From the NCBI GenBank assembly GCA_022842725.1, contig JALHOZ010000002.1, forward strand, positions 62,001-126,000: 64,000 nucleotides of DNA. Direction: 5' to 3'. The stretch is from Saprospiraceae bacterium (GTDB taxonomy: Bacteria > Bacteroidota > Bacteroidia > Chitinophagales > Saprospiraceae). The position numbers and the translations under genes are program-made. The notes beneath the pieces were generated by a model. That model did no database searches and was not told where the DNA came from. It worked only from the letters and a program-made list of their open reading frames with translations. Positions 17,569 through 25,131 of this stretch are shown here, piece by piece. The stretch's first letter is position 1, and the number at the start of each line of letters is the position of its first letter.

Positions 17569-18564
17569 TTATATCCTGATAGCCGTTCCTATCATAAAAG
17601 TATTAAAGTCATAGTTGTTGTTTTCCCTAAACAAATTACTGAAACAGTATCTGCCGATGATATTAAATCCTCTTACTCCCAAACTTACCTTAGCACCGTA
17701 AATCCAGTTGTTTAATAAATAATTGGCTGACCTTTCTTCATTTATCCTTTCGTAACCTGTTTTGGTTTCAAGTTTTTGGATTGTATGAACTCTGTACCCT
17801 GCGAAACCTCCAATACTAAACTGAAATCTTTTTGACAATTTAAAATCAAAAGCTATCGGAACGGTGAGGTAACCGACATTCAGTTTTGGATTTTTTTTGG
17901 AGTCTTCGACATTTATGAAAAACGGCTGATCGTTCAAAACATCTACTCTCAAATCATTATCTATTGAAAAACGATTGATAAGGTAGGTAAATCCGTAACT
18001 CAGGGCCACTTTACTGGTTTTTCCTCCCAATCTGTTTTTTGTTAATAAACCAAACTCCCAGTACCATGATGCAGGCGTGTATATATCAGGATCACCTAAT
18101 CCTGCACCCACAGACTTTTTATTGAGGTTGTTGATTCCGAATTGGATTTCAAAAGTTGTTTTAATTTTATTTCTGAAAGGAATAAACCGGCTCATACCAA
18201 ATCCTTCCATTTCTTCTTCCTCTTCAGTTTCCGGAACACCCGGATCCCAGTTTTGATCCGTTTCTCCTTCATCAGTGCCCCAATCTTCAGCCGGTTCTTC
18301 AGGCATTTCAGCTTCTGCTGCAACTTCAGCTTCCGGCAATTGAATGGTATTCAGATATTCCTCCAAAGCTACATTTTGTTTTTGCATTTCGGCGATCAGT
18401 TCCAAAACCTTCGGATCTTCTGAATTTTCTTTCATAAATTCAAGATAATCTTTGATGTTTGTATTGTAATACACAAGATTATTGTGTTTTTCGATGATTT
18501 CATTTTGGGCTTTTGTCACAAAAGGAAGGACAATCATTGCCAATAGCAAATAAAACTTATTCAT
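17569..18564 (-). CDS. Outer-membrane beta-barrel protein with acidic linker
   Basis: 331 residues with a signal peptide (MNKFYLLLAMIVLPFVTKAQ). Residues 20-75 look helical, then comes a very acidic linker (residues about 85-118, rich in E, D and P) before a barrel domain from about 125 to the end. The barrel shows alternating strands such as FEIQFGINNLNKKS and LGVRGFNIIGRYCFSN, and ends FMIGTAIRI. Porin-family barrels of this size are common in Bacteroidota. The acidic linker may bind cations or act as a spacer. Function is unknown; fdhD and mobA follow on the same strand after a hairpin. Confidence 0.65.
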   Translation of the reverse strand: MNKFYLLLAMIVLPFVTKAQNEIIEKHNNLVYYNTNIKDYLEFMKENSEDPKVLELIAEMQKQNVALEEYLNTIQLPEAEVAAEAEMPEEPAEDWGTDEGETDQNWDPGVPETEEEEEMEGFGMSRFIPFRNKIKTTFEIQFGINNLNKKSVGAGLGDPDIYTPASWYWEFGLLTKNRLGGKTSKVALSYGFTYLINRFSIDNDLRVDVLNDQPFFINVEDSKKNPKLNVGYLTVPIAFDFKLSKRFQFSIGGFAGYRVHTIQKLETKTGYERINEERSANYLLNNWIYGAKVSLGVRGFNIIGRYCFSNLFRENNNYDFNTFMIGTAIRI

Positions 18565-18744
18565 ATGTATGTTTTTATGGTGAAAAATCTGTTATTAAAA
18601 ATATTTAACCGGAAAAAATGTTTTCATAAAAAGAGATAACTCCCTTTTAGAACCCGAAAGATACAAATTTTCAAATGGTAATGAATAAACAAATAACAAA
18701 AATAAGACGAATTATGACTTTTGTCGATAAAAATTAATGTTTCG

Positions 18745-18790
18745 TATAGTACTATGCGAAAAAATGGTACTATGTATAGCACAGTACTAT
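18745..18790 (+). promoter_or_regulatory. Candidate PadR operator: three GTACTAT repeats
   Basis: The palindrome TATAGTACTATG starts at 18745; AGTACTAT or GGTACTAT units begin at 18748, 18766 and 18783, that is at spacings of 18 and 17 bases, close to two helical turns. The block ends 9 bases before a -7 box. PadR-family regulators bind as dimers to inverted repeats in their own promoters, so autoregulation by the downstream gene is the natural reading. The repeat and spacing are visible; the binding is inferred. Confidence 0.6.
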
Positions 18791-18799
18791 AAAATGACA

Positions 18800-18807
18800 T
18801 ATCTTTG
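18800..18807 (+). promoter_or_regulatory. Candidate -7 box TATCTTTG for the padR-pspC operon
   Basis: TATCTTTG lies 66 bases before the padR start and directly downstream of the three GTACTAT units. A regulator bound to those units would cover the -33 region and block RNA polymerase. Confidence 0.5.
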
Positions 18808-18873
18808 CCTCATCATTTAATAGAAAAAGAATTGAATGATTCATAATATTCATAACATTTTAAAATCAGGTTC

Positions 18874-19233
18874 ATGTCGGATGTAAAATTAGAAAATACA
18901 AAAGCGCAAATGCGAAAGGGCATCCTGGAATTATGTGTTCTTTCAATTATTTCAAAAGAAGCATCTTATCCTACAGATATCATCAATGAACTGAAGGAAG
19001 CAAAATTGATTGTTGTGGAAGGTACATTATACCCTCTCCTCAACCGATTAAAAGATGCCAGTCTTCTGGAATACAATTGGAGGGAATCAAAATCAGGACC
19101 ACCCCGTAAATATTATCAAATCACTGAATCAGGTCAGGATTTTTTGTCAAGTCTCAAAGAAACCTGGGAAGATCTTAATCAGGCAGTCAATTATTCACAA
19201 TCAAAAATAAAACAAAATGAACAAAACAGTTAG
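18874..19233 (+). CDS. PadR family transcriptional regulator
   Basis: 119 residues, a small PadR with a winged helix and a short C-terminal dimer helix. Family signature: MRKGILELCVLSIISKE, YPTDIINELKEAKLIVVEG and GTLYPLLNRLKDASLLEYNW with the wing SGPPRKYYQITESGQDFL. It overlaps the start of the PspC gene by 17 bases. PadR next to PspC-domain membrane proteins is a recurrent pair in Bacteroidota and is thought to respond to envelope or membrane stress; the signal is unknown. Confidence 0.9.
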   Translation: MSDVKLENTKAQMRKGILELCVLSIISKEASYPTDIINELKEAKLIVVEGTLYPLLNRLKDASLLEYNWRESKSGPPRKYYQITESGQDFLSSLKETWEDLNQAVNYSQSKIKQNEQNS

Positions 19234-19873
19234 TATCAACCTGGGAGGATATCCTTTTCATATAAATGAAGATGCCTTTGAGTATGTTCATCAATATCTT
19301 GAATCCATCAGAAATCATTTTTCAGCATCCGACGGATGTGATGAAATCCTTTATGACATTGAAGTAAGAATGGCAGAATTATTTCAGGAACATCTCAAAG
19401 GAAGAACCATCGTCAGCATGAAAGAAGTGGATGAAGTGGTTCAGGTAATGGGTAAGCCGGAAGATTTCGGTGCTGAACCATTAGAACAACCATCTTATCA
19501 ACAAAACCGGGACAAATCATATAAAAAGGGTTCCATCAAAACCGGCAAAAGATTATTTCGTGACCCTGATGACCAAAAACTGGCAGGTGTTTGTTCCGGA
19601 ATTTCTGCATACTTCGGTATCGATGATCCTGTCTGGGTACGTCTGATTTTTGTTTTGTTTACATTTTTCGGAGGATTCGGCGTAATGACTTACCTGGTCT
19701 TGTGGTTTATTGTTCCTGAAGCTGTGACATCGAGTGACAAACTTGCGATGAAAGGCGAACCCACCACTGTAGAAAATATTGCCAAAAAAGTGGAAGAAGA
19801 AATCAACGAACTTGGTGACAAAATATCAGAGTGGGGCAAGGAATTTGGTAGTAAAAAAAAACGGCACAGGTAA
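19217..19873 (+). CDS. PspC domain protein (possible N-terminal part of a split gene)
   Basis: 218 residues. The N-terminal 95 residues form the Bacteroidota-type domain found before PspC (INLGGYPFHINEDAFEYV, then DIEVRMAELFQEHL and VDEVVQVMGKPEDFG). The PspC domain is at about 113-175: LFRDPDDQKLAGVCSGISAYFG, DDPVWVRLIFVLFTFFGGF and YLVLWFIVPEA, with a membrane hairpin. The tail is charged and helical. It ends just after a run of nine A (19853-19861). A -1 shift in that run joins this frame to the next gene. Relatives I recall are single proteins of 550-600 residues that combine both parts. Confidence 0.85.
   Translation: MNKTVSINLGGYPFHINEDAFEYVHQYLESIRNHFSASDGCDEILYDIEVRMAELFQEHLKGRTIVSMKEVDEVVQVMGKPEDFGAEPLEQPSYQQNRDKSYKKGSIKTGKRLFRDPDDQKLAGVCSGISAYFGIDDPVWVRLIFVLFTFFGGFGVMTYLVLWFIVPEAVTSSDKLAMKGEPTTVENIAKKVEEEINELGDKISEWGKEFGSKKKRHR
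19853..19861 (+). other. A9 run: candidate frameshift or slippage site
   Basis: Nine A residues near the end of the PspC frame. The upstream frame reads them as three Lys codons and stops at 19871-19873. Moving back one base gives ACG GCA CAG from 19861 and continues through the whole downstream gene without a stop. The run contains the slippery form A AAA AAA. It could be a programmed -1 site, RNA-polymerase slippage that adds an A, or a base-calling error in a homopolymer. Confidence 0.5.
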
Positions 19874-19899
19874 GTTCGGGTTTGGTAGCCGGTGTTCAG

Positions 19900-20733
19900 A
19901 TGACGAGCCGGATCGTGGAAGGTCTTTTTGGAGCCCTTCGTAAAACCCTCAGATTCATCAGGATTGCTTTTGTCCCTTTGATCAAATCAATCTCCGTTAT
20001 CATAATCATCGCATTGATTCTGTCCGGTATGAGCCTTTTGATTAGTATATCTTTAGGAAGTCCGGTGATACGGATTTTCGGACCTGAATCGACATTTATC
20101 AATCATACTGGTATTATATCTTTGTTTTTTCTGGTAGCTGCGCCCATCTTTGGATTGATCGCATTTTTCCTTCGGATAGCCTTTAAAACAAAAGTAAAAA
20201 GGGAGGTCAATTTTACCATCTGGACCATTTGGTTTATCGCATTATTCGCAGCGTTTTACTCTGCTACCATGACAGGTGTTGATTATAAACACCGGGAAGT
20301 TCTTTCAGCAAAAAATGACTTTACCATTGATTCAAAAGATATTTATATCAATACCTGGGATGAAAATCTGAGTCTCAACAACATCGCACAGTTTGTGGAA
20401 GTACCGTTGAAAATTAAAGAAGACAGCCTTTATTTTCACAATGTTTCTGTTAAATACAAAACCACTGACAGCCCGTTTGTTACGATTGAAAAAGTTACCG
20501 AAGCAAGAGCTATCAATCAAAGTAGGGCATCAGAAAGGGTAAAATCAATCAGTGCTCCTTACAAAATTGAAGGTAATAAAATAATGATTTCTCCATGGAT
20601 GAGAATGCCGGCAAACAGTAAGTGGCGTGCACATCAAATTAAGTATACCATTTATGTTCCGAAAGATGTAAACATACATTTTAATTACAATAAAAATAAT
20701 CCGAAACCAATAAATATTGGATATACAAGATAA
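19900..20733 (+). CDS. PspC-associated membrane protein (possible C-terminal part of a split gene)
   Basis: 277 residues from the ATG at 19900; the frame is open back to the A9 run at 19853-19861. Three membrane segments (about residues 20-45, 60-85 and 100-120) are followed by a C-terminal soluble beta domain with DIYINTWDENLS, SPYVTIEK-like strands and HQIKYTIYVPKDVNIHF. The soluble part resembles the C-terminal domain I recall in long PspC proteins of Bacteroidota. If it is translated alone, the start at 19900 lies 26 bases after the PspC stop. It shares a transcript with padR and pspC and ends at a strong hairpin. Confidence 0.7.
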   Translation: MTSRIVEGLFGALRKTLRFIRIAFVPLIKSISVIIIIALILSGMSLLISISLGSPVIRIFGPESTFINHTGIISLFFLVAAPIFGLIAFFLRIAFKTKVKREVNFTIWTIWFIALFAAFYSATMTGVDYKHREVLSAKNDFTIDSKDIYINTWDENLSLNNIAQFVEVPLKIKEDSLYFHNVSVKYKTTDSPFVTIEKVTEARAINQSRASERVKSISAPYKIEGNKIMISPWMRMPANSKWRAHQIKYTIYVPKDVNIHFNYNKNNPKPINIGYTR

Positions 20734-20770
20734 TTAAGAATTTTGTTTTGTTTTTAGTAATTGTTGAAGA

Positions 20771-20813
20771 AAAGGCAGAATGTTCAGTTTTTTATGAACA
20801 TCTGCCTTTTTTA
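20771..20813. terminator. Bidirectional rho-independent terminator
   Basis: Arms AAAGGCAGAATGTTCA and TGAACATCTGCCTTTT pair with one bulged base around a T-rich loop, followed by a T run on the plus strand and a shorter one on the minus strand. It separates the padR-pspC operon from the convergent DASS transporter gene and can serve both. Confidence 0.85.
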
Positions 20814-20828
20814 TTCATCGTATATTTA

Positions 20829-22256
20829 TCAGGAAAGCCATTGTATCAATAAAGCCCAAAAAATAATAATCAAAGGACCGGCTAATCCCATGACCAAACC
20901 TCCGTACAAAAATTCTTTTTGTTCTACCTTTCCATAACTATAAGCTACAGCATTAGGTGGTGTAGAAACCGGCAATGCCAATGCACAGGATGCCGCCAAA
21001 CCTACGATTACAGGGGTAATAATCGGGTCTGTTCCACTGATGGTAGCCACAAAGGTGACAGCAACCGGCAAAATAATCGAAACGGCAGCAGTATTGCTCA
21101 TAAAATTTGATATAACAACAGATAACATACCGAACATTAAAAATACCGTTACAGGTTGTATCTCAAAATTCCTGAGTTTTTGTATATAATAATCGACCAA
21201 TCCTTGTTCCTGAACCGCAAGTCCGAGAGCAAGTCCCCCTGCCACCAACATAAGTGTATCCCAAGGCAAGGTTCGTACATCATCTGCGTCAATAATACCC
21301 AACATGGTCAAAAATACAATCGGAATTCCACTAACAGCCGCAACAGGTATTCCTGTCCATTCGGAGGTAAGCCATAGTAATAAAGTTGCTATAAAAACAA
21401 GCAGAACGATCCTCTTTTTAGCTTTTTCTTCAGAATGTGATTCCTCATCCGATATTTTCTCCTGAATCAATACACTTAAATCAAAAATTTTGCCTTGCAA
21501 TTGATACTTTTTAACAAGAATCCACCAAAACAAAATGGTCAAAAATGTAGCAACGGGTATGCCGTACATCATCCATTCTACAAAACTGATTTTATGTCCC
21601 ATGGACTCAATAGCACCTACCGCAATCGCATTAGGTGCCGAACCGATTATGGTTCCCATTCCACCAAATGAAGCAGCTCCCGCCACACCAAGCAATAAGG
21701 GTCTTTGTAATGAGTTTTCTGAGAGCAAAAAAACAGGTGATAAGGTTGCCAAAACCATAACGGTCGTTGCTGTATTGCTCATAAATAAAGACAAAATAGC
21801 TGTTATTACCATAAATCCCAACAAAATAGTTGGCACTTTATGGCCCAATCTGGGTATTGCATAGCTTAAAAGCTGATTGTCTAATTTGGATTTTTTCATA
21901 CCTTCTGCCAAAAAAAAGCCTCCTAAAAACAACCATATCACACCATCAGACCAGGTATGAACGTATCTTTGTACATCCATATTTCCGATTTGTCCCATGG
22001 TAAACACCAAAAAACCTATAATAAGGATTCCAACTGCAAAAGGAGGAATAGCTTCTGTCACCCAAAGACCGATTGCAAAAAATAAAATGAACAGAACGTA
22101 GTTTTGGGTCGGATTAAAACTTTGATCACTTGTCAGCAAAACCAAACCTAAAGAAACCAATGCCGAAAGCAAAAACATGATGGTTTTTTGCTGCCTTTGG
22201 ACCTTGTTTCGGATGCGAAGATATTGTTTTGAAGAATAATAACGGGAATCAGACAT
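20829..22256 (-). CDS. DASS/SLC13 family anion or dicarboxylate symporter
   Basis: 475 residues with about 11 membrane segments. The paired SNT motifs of the divalent anion:sodium symporter family are present: LFMSNTATTVMVLATLSP in the first half and ISNFMSNTAAVSIILPVAV in the second. Also seen are AIPPFAVGILIIGFLVF and LALPVSTPPNAVAYSYGKV. Members import sodium with succinate, malate, citrate or sulfate; the substrate here cannot be told. A TAACTTTG box on the minus strand at 22336-22343 probably drives it. It ends at the shared terminator. Confidence 0.9.
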   Translation of the reverse strand: MSDSRYYSSKQYLRIRNKVQRQQKTIMFLLSALVSLGLVLLTSDQSFNPTQNYVLFILFFAIGLWVTEAIPPFAVGILIIGFLVFTMGQIGNMDVQRYVHTWSDGVIWLFLGGFFLAEGMKKSKLDNQLLSYAIPRLGHKVPTILLGFMVITAILSLFMSNTATTVMVLATLSPVFLLSENSLQRPLLLGVAGAASFGGMGTIIGSAPNAIAVGAIESMGHKISFVEWMMYGIPVATFLTILFWWILVKKYQLQGKIFDLSVLIQEKISDEESHSEEKAKKRIVLLVFIATLLLWLTSEWTGIPVAAVSGIPIVFLTMLGIIDADDVRTLPWDTLMLVAGGLALGLAVQEQGLVDYYIQKLRNFEIQPVTVFLMFGMLSVVISNFMSNTAAVSIILPVAVTFVATISGTDPIITPVIVGLAASCALALPVSTPPNAVAYSYGKVEQKEFLYGGLVMGLAGPLIIIFWALLIQWLS

Positions 22257-22335
22257 CGTGTTCAGCGTAAAAAAGAAAAAACATCAATATGAAAAAATGA
22301 TTTCTTTTGTAAACCCTTTCCATATTCATAAAATA

Positions 22336-22343
22336 CAAAGTTA
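22336..22343 (-). promoter_or_regulatory. Candidate -7 box TAACTTTG for the DASS transporter
   Basis: The minus strand reads TAACTTTG, about 80 bases before the start codon at 22256. It fits TAnnTTTG and lies in the gap after the small gene at 22365. Confidence 0.4.
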
Positions 22344-22364
22344 CTCCTAATTTCAGGATATTAT

Positions 22365-22706
22365 TTAATTCATATAATTTTTTCTGAACATAACCCCTTT
22401 ATAAGCATCATATTGCGTATTGATCCCTGAATCCTGCAGGAATTGTTTGTTTGTGTCTTCCCTGAGATCAACGATAAATACCTTACAACCCAAAGCTTTG
22501 CATAATTCAGGGTGAGATGATTTCCATGAATAAGCGAGTTCCGCTGCAGTTGCGTTATAATTTTTTGTCCATTTTTTAGAAAGGGTTACTTCAAGATATA
22601 TGATGCCATTATCATACTTCAATAACTTTGAAGACAGACCCAAACTAATTCTGTAGAACATATCTGTCGCTATATAATGCCGCTTGTTGATTTTCTGTAT
22701 ATCCAT
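22365..22706 (-). CDS. Small protein of unknown function
   Basis: 113 residues from the ATG at 22706 (MDIQKINKRHYIATDMFYR); an earlier TTG at 22724 is possible. I do not recognise the family. It is soluble, mixed alpha/beta, with a strand pair NGIIYLEVTLSK and GCKVFIVDLREDT around a helix with AAELAYSWKSSHPELCKALG. The E and K in the first strand and the overall size recall the PD-(D/E)xK nuclease core but no full motif is visible, so I give no function. It is divergent from the ACMSD-like gene and upstream of the DASS transporter on the same strand. Confidence 0.6.
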   Translation of the reverse strand: MDIQKINKRHYIATDMFYRISLGLSSKLLKYDNGIIYLEVTLSKKWTKNYNATAAELAYSWKSSHPELCKALGCKVFIVDLREDTNKQFLQDSGINTQYDAYKGVMFRKNYMN

Positions 22707-22759
22707 ATCCAAAGCAATACACAAATTGTGCCATATTTGGGCAGGTGGTTCAGAATTTT

Positions 22760-22767
22760 TATCTTTG
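22760..22767 (+). promoter_or_regulatory. Candidate -7 box TATCTTTG for the ACMSD-kynureninase pair
   Basis: TATCTTTG ends 37 bases before the GTG start at 22805, a reasonable leader length, and supports transcription of the kynurenine pair from here. Confidence 0.5.
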
Positions 22768-22804
22768 CATCTGTCAGATGTAAATCACCTAAAAGTATTA
22801 TGAA

Positions 22805-23854
22805 GTGAGCGTAAAACGTATCAATGCCCATGGCCATGTCCTTCCCTATCAAAAGGATATTCCTTCATTTATGAAGGAAAAAGAGGTGTTTTGGATATCT
22901 GAGGATAACGCTTTTATGTGTCAGAAAAACTGGTCCAGACCCGTGACACATCCCAGTTTTTTTGTAACTGAAAAGCTGGAATGGATGGAAAAAAACAAAA
23001 TTGATCATGAGGTGGTAATCACTTTGTCACAACTGTATGGAAATGGCATGGACAAAGATTTGTGTTTTGACGTTATCAGGTTTCAAAATGATTTTCAACA
23101 CCAGATTCAGCATTCATTTCCTTCCCGTTTTACCTGTGGATTTGTGGTACAACCGGCCTTTACAGACATGGCCCTGAAAGAAATAGAACGATGTGTTTCT
23201 GTTTTGGGTTTGAAAGTGTTGTGTCTGCCAACTCATTTTTTGGACACGGATGAAAAATGGAAAAGTATTGCAGATGAAAAAACAAAACCTATATTTGATT
23301 TGGCTGATACATTAAGTCTGGCTATTGAAATTCATCCTTACGACAGCGAAAAAATGATCAGCCTGGAAGATAAATTCTGGCGTTTCCACCTGATCTGGAT
23401 GTGTGCCCAGACAGCAGATGCTTTTCATTTGTATTCAGCTTATGACTTTGCGCATTTATATTCAGATACCAGAGTATGTTTTGCCCATGGTAATCAATTC
23501 GGTCAGATCGGTTATGGCAGACGCCAACAGGCCTACAATGGCAGACCTGATCTTTTTACGGATTCTGCCAATCCCAGGGACACGATTTGTTGTGAAAATG
23601 TATATTTTGATACGCTGGTACATGATGTATATTCATTCGAATTATTGGTAAAACGTCAGGGCGTCAGCCGGATCGTGGCGGGGTTGGACGATCCGTATCC
23701 TCTTGGTGAAATGGACGAAATCGAATCTTCTTATCCGGGAAAAGTACTTGATGATGCAGTACAACACCAAATTATTTCTGATCACGAAAGACAACTGATC
23801 TGGCACAATAATGTTATCCAATGGTTGGGTTTTGTGCCACCTTTAAACGCTTAA
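22805..23854 (+). CDS. Probable 2-amino-3-carboxymuconate-6-semialdehyde decarboxylase (ACMSD)
   Basis: 349 residues from a GTG start; no ATG is in frame before the first metal motif. It belongs to the ACMSD branch of the amidohydrolase superfamily: INAHGHVLP (metal HxH), GFVVQPAFTD, IEIHPYD, VCFAHGNQ, GRPDLF followed by YFDTLVHD, and GLDDPYPLGEMD with the metal aspartate. The order and spacing match ACMSD as I know it. It would decarboxylate the 3-hydroxyanthranilate ring-cleavage product and steer tryptophan breakdown away from quinolinate. The kynureninase gene follows after 11 bases, supporting the role. An ATG at 22800 is out of frame and stops after two codons. Confidence 0.8.
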   Translation: MSVKRINAHGHVLPYQKDIPSFMKEKEVFWISEDNAFMCQKNWSRPVTHPSFFVTEKLEWMEKNKIDHEVVITLSQLYGNGMDKDLCFDVIRFQNDFQHQIQHSFPSRFTCGFVVQPAFTDMALKEIERCVSVLGLKVLCLPTHFLDTDEKWKSIADEKTKPIFDLADTLSLAIEIHPYDSEKMISLEDKFWRFHLIWMCAQTADAFHLYSAYDFAHLYSDTRVCFAHGNQFGQIGYGRRQQAYNGRPDLFTDSANPRDTICCENVYFDTLVHDVYSFELLVKRQGVSRIVAGLDDPYPLGEMDEIESSYPGKVLDDAVQHQIISDHERQLIWHNNVIQWLGFVPPLNA

Positions 23855-23865
23855 ATTTTAACACC

Positions 23866-25131
23866 ATGAACGATTCATTTTATACGTATGCGGTAGAACA
23901 GGACAAACAGGATCCTCTTAGTTCCTTCAGATCTTTGTTTCATATACCTGTCAACGAAGCCGGAGAGGAATGTATATATCTATGTGGCAATTCATTGGGT
24001 TTGATGCCAAAAGAAACTGCTGCTAATATGCAACAGGAACTTAATGATTGGGCAAAACTCGGCGTCGAAGGGCATATGCACGCCAAAAATCCCTGGATGC
24101 CTTATCATGAATATCTGACTGAAAACCTGGCAAAACTTGTCGGTGCATTGCCTGAAGAGGTAGTGGTCATGAACAGTCTTACGGTCAACCTTCATTTATT
24201 AATGGTGTCCTTTTACAGACCGACACAAGATCGTTATAAAATTTTAATAGAATATTCACCATTCCCCTCAGACCGGTATGCCGTAGAATCGCAGGCTGCC
24301 TTTCATGGTTTTGACCCGAAAGACTCTGTTATTGAATTAAAACCTAAAGAAGGTAGTTTTGAAATTACAGCTGAACAAATCGAAGACGTTCTCAAAGAAG
24401 AAGGGGGAAAAATTGCCCTAATTCTGATGGGTGGCGTCAATTATTATACAGGACAGGCTTATGATATCAGGTCGATTACCGAATCAGGACATAAATACGG
24501 TTGTGTCGTGGGTTTTGACCTTGCCCATGCTGCAGGAAACCTACTTCTTCATCTTCACGATGACGGTCCTGATTTTGCCGCCTGGTGTAGTTATAAGTAT
24601 ATAAATGGTGGACCCGGCGCTTTATCCGGTGTTTTTGTTCATCAACGTCACGCCAATCATAAAGATCTTCCACGGTTTCAGGGTTGGTGGGGACATGATA
24701 AAACCATCCGTTTTCAGATGGGTGATGATTTTGTTCCGATGACCGGAGCAGAAGGATGGCAACTGAGCAATCCACCGATATTTTCGATGGTTCCTGTCAA
24801 AACTTCTCTTGATATATTTAATAAAGCCGGCATTCACAACTGCCGCGAAAAATCGGTAAAACTAACTGAATTTTTATTAAATATGCTGGATGAAAAACAA
24901 TTGCCCGGCATAGAAATCATAACGCCGCGAGATCCGCAAAAACGGGGTTGTCAAATTTCTTTAAGAATGATTAACCCTGATAAAAAAGTATTTGAAGCCC
25001 TTACCAAACGAAATATTATTGCAGATTGGAGAGAACCGGATGTCATTCGTATAGCCCCGGTTCCTTTGTATAATTCATTTATGGATGTGTACAGGTTTGT
25101 CGGTATTTTGTCTGAAGAACTTAGTTCATAA
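23866..25131 (+). CDS. kynU: Kynureninase
   Basis: 421 residues from the ATG at 23866, 11 bases after the upstream stop; a start at 23821 would overlap that gene. PLP enzyme of fold type I that cleaves kynurenine or 3-hydroxykynurenine to anthranilate or 3-hydroxyanthranilate plus alanine. Motifs: CGNSLGLMPKE, MNSLTVNLHLLMVSFY, GVNYYTGQAYD, the cofactor aspartate in GFDLAHAAGN and the lysine in CSYKYINGGPGAL. With the ACMSD-like gene it forms a two-gene operon. Its 3' end overlaps the end of the convergent porZ gene by 11 bases. Confidence 0.95.
   Translation: MNDSFYTYAVEQDKQDPLSSFRSLFHIPVNEAGEECIYLCGNSLGLMPKETAANMQQELNDWAKLGVEGHMHAKNPWMPYHEYLTENLAKLVGALPEEVVVMNSLTVNLHLLMVSFYRPTQDRYKILIEYSPFPSDRYAVESQAAFHGFDPKDSVIELKPKEGSFEITAEQIEDVLKEEGGKIALILMGGVNYYTGQAYDIRSITESGHKYGCVVGFDLAHAAGNLLLHLHDDGPDFAAWCSYKYINGGPGALSGVFVHQRHANHKDLPRFQGWWGHDKTIRFQMGDDFVPMTGAEGWQLSNPPIFSMVPVKTSLDIFNKAGIHNCREKSVKLTEFLLNMLDEKQLPGIEIITPRDPQKRGCQISLRMINPDKKVFEALTKRNIIADWREPDVIRIAPVPLYNSFMDVYRFVGILSEELSS

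Larger units (their letters stand above)
18565..18873 (+). other. Regulatory intergenic region upstream of padR
   Basis: About 300 bases between divergent genes. The right half holds the triple GTACTAT operator (18745-18790) and a TATCTTTG box (18800-18807). The left half is AT-rich and may hold the minus-strand promoter of the outer-membrane gene (a TATTTTTG match at 18697-18704). Confidence 0.55.
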
